Source: Allofournierella_A excrementavium (GTDB lineage Bacteria > Bacillota > Clostridia > Oscillospirales > Ruminococcaceae). From it: 64,000 nucleotides of DNA. The translations under genes were made by a program, and so were the position numbers. The notes beneath the pieces were generated by a model. It was not told the origin of the DNA, did not search any database, and saw nothing but the letters and a program-made list of their open reading frames with translations. The stretch covers positions 1-64,000 of the forward strand of contig DWVE01000006.1 in assembly GCA_019120375.1 (NCBI GenBank), read 5' to 3'. This document shows positions 1-8,587 of this stretch, in pieces (positions within the stretch are counted from its first letter, which is position 1; the number at the start of each line of letters is the position of its first letter).

Positions 1-663
1 ATGCGCAAGGAACTGGGCAAAAGCCAGGAGCAGGTGGTGCGGGAGATGGCCCTGTACCTGCCCCAGGGCGAAACGGTGAGCGTGGGCGCGCTGTCCTCCT
101 GGGAGGTGGGCCGCACCCAGCCCAAGATCCATCATGCGCTGGCCCTTGCAAAGGTGCTGAACGATATGGACGTAAGCTGTCTGTTCGCCACCGGCTCACT
201 GTGCGGCGGGCTGAACGACGACGGCCTGTTCATGCTGGCCGAGTACCGCCGGCTGCTGCTGGAGTCGCCTCGCTTCCGGGTCCAGCCGCCGCCGTCTCAG
301 CGGCGTACCATTCCCATTTACCTGCAGGCGGCGTCCGCCGGCACCGGCCAGTTTCTGGACGACGAAGCAGCCGAGGAGATGGAAGCGGACGAATCGGTGC
401 CGGCCAGCGCCGAGTTTGGCGTGAGGCTGGCCGGCGATTCCATGACGCCCCGCTTCGCGGACGGGCAGATTGTGTGGGCCCGCCGGCGAGACACGGCAGA
501 GAGCGGCGAGATCATCCTGTGTTATTACGACGGCCAGAGCTACTGCAAGAAGCTCCGCATTCGGGACGGCCAACCGGAGCTGGTGTCCCTGAACTCCCAC
601 TACCAGCCCATTCCGGTGCAGCCCGAGGCGGAGTTCCGGATTTTCGGCGTAGTAGTAGGCTGA
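1..663 (+). CDS. S24-family self-cleaving transcriptional repressor (LexA/CI type), N-terminus possibly cut by window edge
   Basis: Represses target promoters until DNA damage triggers RecA-assisted self-cleavage. Residues 1-60 are a Cro/CI-type helix-turn-helix (SQEQVVREMA, then a recognition stretch at SSWEVGRTQPK). Residues 105-220 are a peptidase S24 domain. The likely cleavage bond is A113-G114 in ASAGTG, the nucleophile is S147 in LAGDSMTP, and the general base is a lysine at 183-184 (YCKKL). The first helix usually starts some 8-12 residues before KELGKSQ, so the true start may lie left of base 1. The stop is 25 bases before the SRAP gene, which has its own AAAGGAGG site, so the two are probably co-transcribed. 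Family is certain; the target genes are unknown. It could be a prophage-type repressor or a second SOS regulator rather than the main LexA. Confidence 0.88.
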   Translation: MRKELGKSQEQVVREMALYLPQGETVSVGALSSWEVGRTQPKIHHALALAKVLNDMDVSCLFATGSLCGGLNDDGLFMLAEYRRLLLESPRFRVQPPPSQRRTIPIYLQAASAGTGQFLDDEAAEEMEADESVPASAEFGVRLAGDSMTPRFADGQIVWARRRDTAESGEIILCYYDGQSYCKKLRIRDGQPELVSLNSHYQPIPVQPEAEFRIFGVVVG

Positions 664-688
664 AAAAGCAAAAGGAGGATGAGCGGCC

Positions 689-1297
689 ATGTGCGGACGG
701 TATCAATTCAGTGCCCGGCAGAGTGCCGACCTGCTGTGCATCGCACAGGATGTGCAGCGTCGCAGCGGCGAGGGCGCGCAGCTGCCCCTGCCCGACGGAG
801 ACGTTCGCCCCGCCCAGCGGGCGCCGGTGCTGGTGTGCCGCGGCGGCAAGGTAGTGAGCGAACTGCAGACCTGGGGCCTGCCCGGGCCAAACGGCCGGCT
901 CATCATCAACGCCCGGGCGGAGACGGTCACCCAGAAGAGCCTGTTCCGGCGCAGCATTGCCGCTCGTCGCTGTGTGGTGCCCGCCACGGCCTTTTACGAG
1001 CGGGACGCCGCCCGCCGGGCGTACACCTTCTCCCTGCCCGACAGCCCGCTCTGGCTGGCTGGCATCTACGACAATGTAGATGGAGAGGATCGGTTCGTCA
1101 TCCTGACCACCGCGCCCAACGCCTCGGTCAGCCCCATCCACGACCGGATGCCCCTGACGCTGGCGCGCAGCGACATCCGCCCCTGGCTCACTGACCCGGC
1201 AGCGGCATTAGCGCTGCTGGCCACCACTCCCCCGCTCCTGGAACGGCAGGCACAGGACGGGCAGTTGGGGATGGAGGAGTTTTTGAATAGCAGGTGA
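689..1297 (+). CDS. SRAP (YedK/HMCES-type) abasic-site-binding protein
   Basis: SRAP proteins form a covalent thiazolidine bond between Cys2 and abasic sites in single-stranded DNA, shielding them at stalled forks. All expected elements are visible in this 202-residue protein: the invariant MCGRY start that leaves Cys2 at the N-terminus after Met removal, the INARAET active-site segment, the CVVPATAFYE segment and the late SPIHDRMPL histidine motif. The length is normal for a bacterial YedK. The start is fixed by the need for Cys2 and by AAAGGAGG at 670-677. It follows the S24 repressor gene by 25 bases and is closed by a strong terminator. This arrangement suggests damage-inducible co-expression, which is inference. 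No defect seen. Confidence 0.95.
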   Translation: MCGRYQFSARQSADLLCIAQDVQRRSGEGAQLPLPDGDVRPAQRAPVLVCRGGKVVSELQTWGLPGPNGRLIINARAETVTQKSLFRRSIAARRCVVPATAFYERDAARRAYTFSLPDSPLWLAGIYDNVDGEDRFVILTTAPNASVSPIHDRMPLTLARSDIRPWLTDPAAALALLATTPPLLERQAQDGQLGMEEFLNSR

Positions 1298-1326
1298 ATG
1301 GGTTCCGATCAGACAGAGATATACAA

Positions 1327-1371
1327 ATGCCCCCGGATGCAAGTTGCTGCGTCCGGGGGCATTGTTGTTTT
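1327..1371 (+). terminator. Rho-independent terminator after the S24-SRAP pair
   Basis: A GC-rich stem is formed by TGCCCCCGGATGCA and its near-complement ending CGTCCGGGGGCA around a short loop, followed by TTGTTGTTTT. It lies 30 bases after the SRAP stop and separates this unit from the CRISPR array, whose transcript arrives from the other direction. Confidence 0.85.
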
Positions 1372-1427
1372 GTGTGATCCCTTAAAACCGAAATGCCGAA
1401 AAGCTGCGCAAGCATCGTATCAGCGTT

Positions 1428-3712
1428 GACGCTGCCCCGCTTATGCGGGGAAAAGCCACAGCTGCTTTTGCTGGTCATGAATGTATGGGGATCACCCCTG
1501 CGTGCGCGGGGAAAAGTGGTTGAAATTGGTCTGAGAATAAGCGGCGGTAGGATCACCCCCGCATGCGCGGGGAAAAGGGCGTGAGGTAGTCGCCCGGTTT
1601 GGCTGCGTACGGATCACCCTCGCGTGCGCGGGGAAAAGGTGTCGGTGCTGCCGATGATGGCCCATTGGCCGGGATCACCCCCGCGTGCGCGGGGAAAAGC
1701 TCGTCGTGCTTGTTGTAGTACGCCTCGATCAGGGATCACCCCCGCGTGCGCGGGGAAAAGCTCCACCGACATGATCAACAACCGGCTGGACTAGGATCAC
1801 CCCCGCGTGCGCGGGGAAAAGACGGCGGCGAGTACGCCTGGGACGGATACACCGGGATCACCCCCGCGTGCGCGGGGAAAAGTTCGTTGTATGCTTCGTT
1901 CAGCCGCTCCAGCTGGGATCACCCCCGCGTGCGCGGGGAAAAGCTCCCGGTGAAATCGCTGGACGGTAAGGCGTCCGGATCACCCCCGCGTGCGCGGGGA
2001 AAAGTTACGACGGACGACGCTGCCCATGTTGATGGTGGGATCACCCCCGCGTGCGCGGGGAAAAGCTGATCTGGGTCTGCATTGTAGCTCGTTCCTCGGG
2101 ATCACCCCCGCGTGCGCGGGGAAAAGCGGTTCGTGCGTGAGCTTCGAGCGCTTGGGTATGGATCACCCCCGCGTGCGCGGGGAAAAGGCACCAGAACAAT
2201 GGCGGGCACGGGGATACCCGGGATCACCCCCGCGTGCGCGGGGAAAAGAGGCTGTAACAGACGAAAAGGCACAGCAGATGAGGATCACCCCCGCGTGCGC
2301 GGGGAAAAGCCAAAAAATGGAAACTCCCCCCCGGGGGTTTTAGGATCACCCCCGCGTGCGCGGGGAAAAGTCGCATGGGCGCTGGAATGTTTCCCCGATA
2401 CGAGGATCACCCCCGCGTGCGCGGGGAAAAGTCAGCCTTGAGCGCGGCGGCCTCCGCCATGTAGGGATCACCCCCGCGTGCGCGGGGAAAAGCTGTCCAT
2501 GCGGCTGAACCCTGTCTTTATGTAGGGATCACCCCCGCGTGCGCGGGGAAAAGAGGCCGAGGAAGCAAAGCGTGTGAGAGCGCGGAGGATCACCCCCGCG
2601 TGCGCGGGGAAAAGTCATACTCATAGAGAGCCCCCGAGGCGCGATCAGGATCACCCCCGCGTGCGCGGGGAAAAGTCTTTGAACGCCGTAGCCACCGCCG
2701 GGAGCGCGGGATCACCCCCGCGTGCGCGGGGAAAAGTCAAGTCCGAACGCCTTGGCATCCTCGGTCTTGGGATCACCCCCGCGTGCGCGGGGAAAAGCAC
2801 GCAGCGCCATCCTGCGGGCAGCGGAATCAGGGATCACCCCCGCGTGCGCGGGGAAAAGTCAAAAACAACAGCGAATGTGACGACGTACCGAGGATCACCC
2901 CCGCGTGCGCGGGGAAAAGAGTGCGGCGCACTCCCGCACCAGGGTGTAGTAGGGATCACCCCCGCGTGCGCGGGGAAAAGGTAACACGGCTGGCAATGGC
3001 CGGGGTTCTGTGAGGATCACCCCCGCGTGCGCGGGGAAAAGCAGCACATCATGCACGAAATCATCCAGCGGCTGGGATCACCCCCGCGTGCGCGGGGAAA
3101 AGTAGTACGCCACTCGTTTCCCGGCACGCGCCATGGGATCACCCCCGCGTGCGCGGGGAAAAGGCGCATAAAACCGACAGGCTGTAGCGTCCCTTAGGAT
3201 CACCCCCGCGTGCGCGGGGAAAAGGCGAACGGCGGCTATTTCGCCGTTCTCCACTTCGGATCACCCCCGCGTGCGCGGGGAAAAGTGAAATTCCGCAGAT
3301 TACGGCTCCGGAAAAAGGGGATCACCCCCGCGTGCGCGGGGAAAAGAACTGCCGGCCTCTTGCCACAGAGAGGAAGTCAGGATCACCCCCGCGTGCGCGG
3401 GGAAAAGAACGCGGCGTTGGCCTGGTCCTTGGTGTAATAGGGATCACCCCCGCGTGCGCGGGGAAAAGAAGTGTCTGCCTTGATTTTTTCGCCGTCAACG
3501 AGGATCACCCCCGCGTGCGCGGGGAAAAGTGGCGGGTGCAAGCGTGTACATCGACCAGCTTAGGATCACCCCCGCGTGCGCGGGGAAAAGTTCTTCGCCG
3601 GCGGCACAGCCACGGTGTTGTTGGGATCACCCCCGCGTGCGCGGGGAAAAGTCATGTATGCGTGTTTAATATGCCTATCCCTGAGGATCACCCCCGCGTG
3701 CGCGGGGAAAAG
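1428..3712 (-). CRISPR. Type I-E CRISPR array, 38 repeats and 37 spacers, transcribed leftward
   Basis: The 28-base repeat (top strand begins GGATCACCCCCGCG and ends TGCGCGGGGAAAAG) recurs on an exact 61-base period from 1489 to the last copy at 3685-3712, so every spacer there is 33 bases. A 38th, badly degenerate copy sits at 1428-1455. The next three copies (1489, 1550, 1611) each carry substitutions, while the rest looked uniform wherever I read them. Decay at the left end marks it as the trailer, so the leader is on the right, next to cas2, and crRNA precursor is made on the minus strand. Read that way the repeat starts CTTTTCCCCGCG and contains the CCCCGCG/CGCGGGG hairpin that Cas6e cuts. 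I saw no duplicated spacers by eye. Apparent proteins in this region are translations of the repeats. Confidence 0.98.
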
Positions 3713-3755
3713 ACTAAGAAATGCTTTTATAGCGCCATCTTTCACGGATGCACTC
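3713..3755 (-). promoter_or_regulatory. CRISPR leader (short, AT-rich)
   Basis: Only 43 bases separate the first, newest repeat from the end of the cas2-exonuclease reading frame. The segment is AT-rich compared with its surroundings and contains TATAAA on the minus strand, a possible -10 box for the array. A leader of usual type I-E length would extend into the 3' end of the exonuclease-coding stretch. Position and polarity are clear; the exact promoter is inferred. Confidence 0.6.
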
Positions 3756-4031
3756 TCAAAATGCATTTAGTTTGCTTCCGATATGCCAGACAAGCTCGCA
3801 GTCAGCCATTGCCCGGTGTATTTGCGGACAGGGCAGATCAAAATACCGGGCGAGTGTTTCCAATTTATAGTTGTTCACCCCGCCTATCTTTCGGCGGGCA
3901 GTCCGCATTAAATCAAGACAGTGATTTTGCATTGGTGGTTTTTGGGTTTCTGCGCAGGCTGCCTGCAAAAATCCCATGTCAAATGCCACATTATAGCCGA
4001 TTACGGTTCTGGTGCCCACGAACGATAAAAA
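3756..4031 (-). pseudogene. C-terminal half of the Cas2-fused DEDDh exonuclease, in the -1 frame
   Basis: This stretch continues the exonuclease domain of cas2 but is one frame away from it. It encodes FLSFVGTRTVIGYNVAFDMG (Exo II, carrying an acidic residue after GYN) and HRAMADCEL (Exo III, His and Asp five residues apart). Together with D134 and E136 in the upstream frame it would complete a DEDDh active site. No start codon with a ribosome site precedes it, so it is a continuation and not a separate gene. The frames meet at T5 (4027-4031, coding strand GATTTTTATCG). A sixth T would restore one protein of about 300 residues. It may be a real inactivating indel, a sequencing error in a homopolymer, or a site of -1 slippage, since tRNA-Phe on TTT can re-pair one base back. 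Confidence 0.75.
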
Positions 4032-4636
4032 TCGGTGATCGCTTCCTCCAGAACTACTCCATCCCTTTGCAGCATTTCGTCCGTAATGCCTGTAAGCTGC
4101 ACGATTGATTCGGGAATCCTGCATTTTTGACGAATAAGCCGGGCAAACCGCTCCGGCCTGTCATCTTCCCCCATTCGGAGGGCGGCGATTTCGATTATAG
4201 AATTTCTTTCCGGCTCCAGGCCTGTGGTTTCAAGATCGACGATCACCCAGCCAAGCTCTTTTCTTCGCTTTGCCATCTGGCTGTGTTGGGCAGCAAGCAT
4301 ACGCGATGCCCGGCTGAATCCCGGCTTCAGACTTATGTTTTGTGCACTTTCGCCTGCCAGCGGGCGACGCATCAGCTTTATTCCGTCGTAGTCGACCGGT
4401 GTCCAGGACGAATTGCAAACCCGAAAATCCAAGTTTTGCTCATTGCCCGCGCTAAACACCATAGTGGCACTGCCTGAGCCGATATTTTGACAGATCCTGT
4501 CCCAAACGGCATCGCGTACCCGGCTGCTCAGGTTGCCGGTGTACACGCCTGTGTTCACCTCAAAAAGCCATTTTGACAAATCTCCCCGCAGCTTGGGTGG
4601 ACAGTTCGTTATCGCTACGACGACGATATTCTTCAC
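4001..4636 (-). CDS. cas2: Cas2e fused to a DnaQ-like DEDDh exonuclease domain (frame broken near the end)
   Basis: Residues 1-95 are Cas2e, the structural centre of the Cas1-Cas2 spacer integrase (N-terminal MKNIVVVAITNCPP, then RGDLSKWLFEVNTGVYTG). After a linker, residues 128-200 begin an exonuclease domain with Exo I in WVIVDLETTGLEPE (D134, E136). Cas2-DnaQ fusions are known in some type I-E systems, where the exonuclease trims prespacers before integration. Here translation leaves the exonuclease fold at residue about 203 and stops at 211, while the rest lies in the adjacent frame at 3756-4031. The start is GTG, overlapping the cas1 stop as GTGA. The Cas2 part is complete, so integration could work even if trimming does not. 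Last gene of the cas operon, next to the leader. Confidence 0.92.
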   Translation of the reverse strand: MKNIVVVAITNCPPKLRGDLSKWLFEVNTGVYTGNLSSRVRDAVWDRICQNIGSGSATMVFSAGNEQNLDFRVCNSSWTPVDYDGIKLMRRPLAGESAQNISLKPGFSRASRMLAAQHSQMAKRRKELGWVIVDLETTGLEPERNSIIEIAALRMGEDDRPERFARLIRQKCRIPESIVQLTGITDEMLQRDGVVLEEAITDFYRSWAPEP

Positions 4637-5568
4637 CTCTCTTGTCTACCGTAATTTATCCCGTTTTCCACATTGCCGGTCTGGTCATCCCATAAATACA
4701 CAGCGTCTTCCGCCGAGTCATCCCCCTGATCCGCAAACAACCATCGGATGTCATGTACCATGCGTTCAAGGATATGATGAGCGACCAGCGCATCCCGAAC
4801 CTTGTGCCGCACGACCGACGGAAGGTCCTCCGGTTTTTGCGCTGCCACCTCAAAGGCCACAGGGATCGTTGTCTCCGCCTTGTACAAATCAGCAATATCA
4901 TACACAAACGAACACTCATGGCCCACATGAACAAACCCCAGCCCGGGCGCGCATCCCAGTGCAGTGATCACCCCGTGCGCCAATCCGTACAGGCAGGCAT
5001 TCCCTGCTGAAAGTGCCTGGTTCACAGGGTCCCCCGAAGCAAAGTCCTCCGGGCGATACTTTCGTCCGTGCCAGGCTATGCCATTTTGCTGGGCCGCTTT
5101 CCTGTAGGCGTTTCTCACGCGGCTTCCCTCGCGCCCCCGAAGCTGCTGCATCGTCAGGCGGCTCACATCCTCGTCGGGAAAGCGCAGTTGGTACATTTTG
5201 CGAACAACGTCCAGGTGTTTCCGCGTGTTGCTTACCAGCTCCGCCTGGCGGGTCAACAGGTTTGTGTGGGCATTCAATGCTCTTCCGTGCGCGTAATATC
5301 GCACCCCGTGTTCACCCACCCAGACTACGCTCACACCCGCATCGCCCATCAGCTCCATTGCGCGATGCGTAACACGCGTTCCCGGGCCAAGCAGCAGCAC
5401 CGTGACCTGGGCCGCCGGGATGTGTACCACACCGTTTTCATCGGTCACCGTGATCGCCCCATCCTGCCGGCCCAATGTGCTGTGCTCCAGATACAGGAAG
5501 GTCATGCGGTCCTTGAGTTGGGGCAGTGCCTGGACCGACGGGCGGGCCACCCCGCCCGGGTCACCCAT
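4633..5568 (-). CDS. cas1: Cas1e, CRISPR spacer integrase
   Basis: Metal-dependent integrase that, with Cas2, inserts new spacers at the leader end of the array. The 311-residue protein follows E. coli Cas1 along its length. The catalytic residues are visible: E147 in LRGREGSRVR, H214 in GFVHVGHE and D224 in FVYDIADLYK. The N-terminal beta domain (LKDRMTFLYLEHSTLGRQDG, LLLGPGTRVTHRA, VWVGEHGVRYYA) is also typical. The ATG at 5568 overlaps the end of casE by eight bases. This leaves 18 residues before the conserved LKDR, close to the 15 or so in E. coli. It overlaps cas2 downstream. No defect seen. Confidence 0.98.
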   Translation of the reverse strand: MGDPGGVARPSVQALPQLKDRMTFLYLEHSTLGRQDGAITVTDENGVVHIPAAQVTVLLLGPGTRVTHRAMELMGDAGVSVVWVGEHGVRYYAHGRALNAHTNLLTRQAELVSNTRKHLDVVRKMYQLRFPDEDVSRLTMQQLRGREGSRVRNAYRKAAQQNGIAWHGRKYRPEDFASGDPVNQALSAGNACLYGLAHGVITALGCAPGLGFVHVGHECSFVYDIADLYKAETTIPVAFEVAAQKPEDLPSVVRHKVRDALVAHHILERMVHDIRWLFADQGDDSAEDAVYLWDDQTGNVENGINYGRQER

Positions 5569-6217
5569 TGAAGGGGCCCGCCCGCATCACCGTGAGCAAG
5601 CCCTGCCCGTACGCTTTGCCTCGGCCTATCCCCTCAGCAAGGGTTTTGCGGAACAGCTCCGCATCGCACACCTGCAGCACACCTTCAAATGTTACAGACA
5701 GAAGTGTGACCTTTTTGCCTTCTGTTCCACCCTTTGTGAACTGCAGCCACTGCTGGGAGGTAACTGTAAACGCATCCTCCTGCAGCTCGAAGCCATGTTT
5801 TTGCGCCCGTTCCAAAAGCCACCGCTTTTGATGTTCCACCGTGCAATGCGCCCTCACCGTTCCGCGCTTTCCGGCAGTATCTGGCGAAAGGCAGCTTTTG
5901 GTCGGATTGGCTGTCAGCCGGAACCGCCAGGTGCTGCCGTTGGTCACCCGCGCAAGAAGCGGTGCATAGTCCCGCGTCCGGGCAGTATCCACCCCTGTCA
6001 GCGGGCCGAACTGCTGAACGATCCCGCTCAAATCAGGGACATCCTCACTCAAAATCAACAGATACAGAACCCCACCCAGGCGGTCCAGACGCCACAGGCG
6101 GCGACGGCGTTCCCCGCTGAAAGCCTGTTCCACCGCCCCGTGAAGGCGTTGCGGCGACGCCAGCGCCTTCATGGTTTCGCGCCGTGTGAGATCCAGCTCC
6201 ACTCTTGAAAGAACCAC
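5561..6217 (-). CDS. casE: Cas6e (CasE), crRNA-processing endoribonuclease
   Basis: Cuts the CRISPR transcript at the base of the repeat hairpin and stays on the crRNA 3' handle as part of Cascade. The 218-residue protein has the CasE N-terminus (MVLSRVELD), the catalytic histidine region at H26 in SPQRLHGAVEQAF and the C-terminal glycine-rich loop EGIGRGKAYGQGLLTVMR typical of Cas6 RAMP folds. The start is GTG at 6217, with GAGGTGA upstream on the coding strand. It lies four bases after casD and overlaps cas1. The repeat it must recognise has the matching CCCCGCG stem. No defect seen. Confidence 0.97.
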   Translation of the reverse strand: MVLSRVELDLTRRETMKALASPQRLHGAVEQAFSGERRRRLWRLDRLGGVLYLLILSEDVPDLSGIVQQFGPLTGVDTARTRDYAPLLARVTNGSTWRFRLTANPTKSCLSPDTAGKRGTVRAHCTVEHQKRWLLERAQKHGFELQEDAFTVTSQQWLQFTKGGTEGKKVTLLSVTFEGVLQVCDAELFRKTLAEGIGRGKAYGQGLLTVMRAGPFNG

Positions 6218-6221
6218 GCTA

Positions 6222-6905
6222 TCACCTCAATTCTTCAAACGGATCATGTTCCGTGGGCTCCGGGAGCGGCACGGTATCCCACACTTCCTCCCGAACTGCC
6301 CGATACCCATACTGCCGGTGTTCCGGGGAGAAAGAGAGCGGCAGATCCTGCTGCACCACTGCCCCCGGGGCTTCCGGCCCGGTCTCCAACAAAACACGGA
6401 TCTTGCGCTTTTTTGTATCGCCGCGGCAGACAGGCACCAGTGAAGGCTCCGCCCGCAAGGCCTGTTCCAGCGAGCCGTCACGCATCCCCAGGCAGAGCGG
6501 CAGCGTGGGCGGGCAGGAGCGTCTTCCAAGGAAAAGCGGAAAAGCCGGATTTCGCAGCGCATGTTCCAAAGAGCGCAGGTATTCCTCGTCTTCATCTTCC
6601 AGGCCCACCAGGAACACCGCATCTGACAAATAATATCGCCGGGTAACATAGGATGTTTTATCACTTTTTGCGGTGTGAAAATCCCGCAGCAAAGTGCCTT
6701 CCCGGTCCACGCGCACGGCAATGCGCAGCTTGTTCAGCCGGCGCAATATTTCCGTCTGGTCCCGGCGCGCGCCCAAAGCGGCAGCCAGCAGGCCGACTAC
6801 GCCGCTCTTGGTCGGCTCCCGGTTCGTCTTCCGCACCTCAAATTTGGAGTCGGTGCCCCAGGACTGCATTGGTGCGGCAAGCCGCAGCATCAAAACAGCC
6901 ATCAT
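6222..6905 (-). CDS. casD: Cas5e (CasD), Cascade subunit capping the crRNA 5' handle
   Basis: A RAMP-fold protein that grips the 5' handle of the crRNA and anchors one end of the Cas7 backbone in Cascade. At 227 residues it matches the usual CasD size. The hallmark N-terminal motif LRLAAPMQSWGTDSKFEVR, with PTKSGVVGLLAAALG after it, is clear. The C-terminal YGYRAVREEVWD resembles other Cas5e proteins. The start ATG overlaps the casC stop as ATGA, showing translational coupling. No defect seen. Confidence 0.97.
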   Translation of the reverse strand: MMAVLMLRLAAPMQSWGTDSKFEVRKTNREPTKSGVVGLLAAALGARRDQTEILRRLNKLRIAVRVDREGTLLRDFHTAKSDKTSYVTRRYYLSDAVFLVGLEDEDEEYLRSLEHALRNPAFPLFLGRRSCPPTLPLCLGMRDGSLEQALRAEPSLVPVCRGDTKKRKIRVLLETGPEAPGAVVQQDLPLSFSPEHRQYGYRAVREEVWDTVPLPEPTEHDPFEELR

Positions 6906-7975
6906 TGCACCTCGTTTTCTTTTGCGAACTTCTCTGCCGCTTCCTGCAAGGTGGTCAACAGCCCGGAAAGAGGCATCGCCTGTGCCAGGTCTCCCCAGCC
7001 CCTGCCAACTGCAAAAGCCTTGACAGGGCTGTCGGCGTAATTCTCATAAAGCTCCATCGCGTACTCACTCAGCCGCTGCTGAGAGGCCTGAGCATAGCCC
7101 TGCGCCGTTGCCGGGATCGCCCGCTCGAACGCACCGCAGAGGTTCACCGGTTGGTCGTTGCGGATCGTCACATACACGGCATCGGGCAGAGTTCTGTTGG
7201 CAAAGGAATTCTGCTTGCCGGTAGGCATGGAGCGGATAAACGCCTCGGCAAAGGCGCGCAGCACACGGCCGCACTCCTCTCCGGACATATGCGCCGCCAG
7301 TTCGGCCACATTTACCGTGGCATATCGATACAGCGTGGCAGAGTTATACTCGGTCGTTCCCAAATGCCCCGCACCGGCATTATCCTCCGGTGCACAGTCA
7401 TCCACCGCCGTGAAATAATCGTATTCATTCTGAACAGAATGTGTCGAAATGCTGTGTGCCACCTGTGCCGCGGCATCATAGTTCAGCGAAGGATCACTCG
7501 CTACCATTCGGCCGAACAGCACCATGTCCACCGACGGCATCTCCTTCAGCGCAGCTTTGTACGCTTTTTTATCGCTGCTTCCTGCAATGATCAGCTCCGC
7601 CAGAGCCCTTGCCTGCGAGCGGCTCATAAAAAACAGCACATCCGCGCCCTTTTCCTCGCTGACAATCTTCAAGCCCGCGTTTTCCAACGCTTTCTGTGCC
7701 AGAGCAACGGCATCCTGGTCCGGGGCAAGCGCCCGGATCTCTTGCGCCACCATACCAACGATCTTTTTGGTGCGGTCGCCCACAGCTTCGCGATCCAGGA
7801 GTTCTTCCCGGAACATCTGCCGCATGGCGCGCTTCCATGCCTGCGAAGAGACGCGGGCGCGGGTAACTCCGCCGTACACTGCGGTTTTGGGCGTGCCGGT
7901 GTCATCCCGGTTGACACAGCTGGGCGGAACGGTCTGCAACACATGAAAATCAACATACTTCCGATTATTTTTCAT
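6902..7975 (-). CDS. casC: Cas7e (CasC), Cascade backbone subunit
   Basis: Six copies of this subunit polymerise along the crRNA and hold the spacer for target pairing. The 357-residue protein starts MKNNRKYVDFHVLQTVPPSC and has the conserved NRDDTGTPKTAVYGGVTRAR and SSQAWKRAMR segments of Cas7e, with an internal thumb-like SFANRTLPDAVYV. The reading frame is open further upstream, but the ATG at 7975 is right: it begins the conserved domain and follows a GGAAAGGAAG ribosome site inside the end of casB. It overlaps casB by 11 bases and casD by four. No defect seen. Confidence 0.97.
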   Translation of the reverse strand: MKNNRKYVDFHVLQTVPPSCVNRDDTGTPKTAVYGGVTRARVSSQAWKRAMRQMFREELLDREAVGDRTKKIVGMVAQEIRALAPDQDAVALAQKALENAGLKIVSEEKGADVLFFMSRSQARALAELIIAGSSDKKAYKAALKEMPSVDMVLFGRMVASDPSLNYDAAAQVAHSISTHSVQNEYDYFTAVDDCAPEDNAGAGHLGTTEYNSATLYRYATVNVAELAAHMSGEECGRVLRAFAEAFIRSMPTGKQNSFANRTLPDAVYVTIRNDQPVNLCGAFERAIPATAQGYAQASQQRLSEYAMELYENYADSPVKAFAVGRGWGDLAQAMPLSGLLTTLQEAAEKFAKENEVQ

Positions 7976-8570
7976 TTTTCTCTTCCTTTCCGTTTTCTTG
8001 CATGGCATTGCCTTCGTTGCGATAGAAATCCTGGCCCCAGCGAAGCCGCACCCGCGGCACGCCCTCTGCAAACTGCCATTCGTACAAATCACCGGCCAGT
8101 TGCACATAATCCAGTGGGATACCACGGGCCCGCAGCAGCTGGATCATGCTGCAGAGATGGCGGCTCACCTCCCGGATGTCGGTCGCGGTGGCCAGCACAT
8201 TGAACCGGCGCAGCACACTGCTGTCTGCGACGTTTTCATTGGCCGGGATCAGACGGCGAACCGCATGGCCAAACCTCTCCTGGTCACGATGCATATTCTC
8301 CGTGGCCATCGAATGTCCCTGCTGGTGCAGGGCGTACATTGTCAGGGCGAGATAGATCGCCCACTCTTCTTTTGTCGGGTCGCCATTTTTGCTTTGCATC
8401 TCCTCGGGCAGATCAAGCAGGAACTCACCCCAGAGTTCCGGCAGCTCACCCGGGGCGTGCCCGATCCCTTTGCGCATCGTTGCCAGCGCTGCCTTTTGCG
8501 GGTGCTCCGGCAGGGAGCGCAGCCGCCGCAGCCTGCCGCTGACATACTGCTTTACCATTTGCACCGACAT
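7965..8570 (-). CDS. casB: Cse2 (CasB), Cascade small subunit
   Basis: An all-helical small subunit, present twice in Cascade, that stabilises the displaced DNA strand. Recognisable features are YVSGRLRRLRSLPEHPQKAA at the N-terminus, FLLDLPEE, then WAIYLALTMYALHQQGHS and RRFNVLATATDIREVSRHL. I place the start at the ATG at 8570 (MSVQMVKQ) because a perfect AGGAGG (8577-8582) sits six bases before it. An in-frame ATG at 8591 overlaps the casA stop as ATGA and would add seven residues. It overlaps casC. Cse2 is poorly conserved in sequence, so operon position also supports the call. Confidence 0.95.
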   Translation of the reverse strand: MSVQMVKQYVSGRLRRLRSLPEHPQKAALATMRKGIGHAPGELPELWGEFLLDLPEEMQSKNGDPTKEEWAIYLALTMYALHQQGHSMATENMHRDQERFGHAVRRLIPANENVADSSVLRRFNVLATATDIREVSRHLCSMIQLLRARGIPLDYVQLAGDLYEWQFAEGVPRVRLRWGQDFYRNEGNAMQENGKEEKNEK

Positions 8571-8587
8571 AATTTCCCTCCTGAGAT

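Noticed and set aside
1746..3770. Open frames across the CRISPR array encoding repeated SPPRARGK / ITPACAGK peptides
   Set aside because: They are translations of the 28-base repeat and random spacers in shifting frames.
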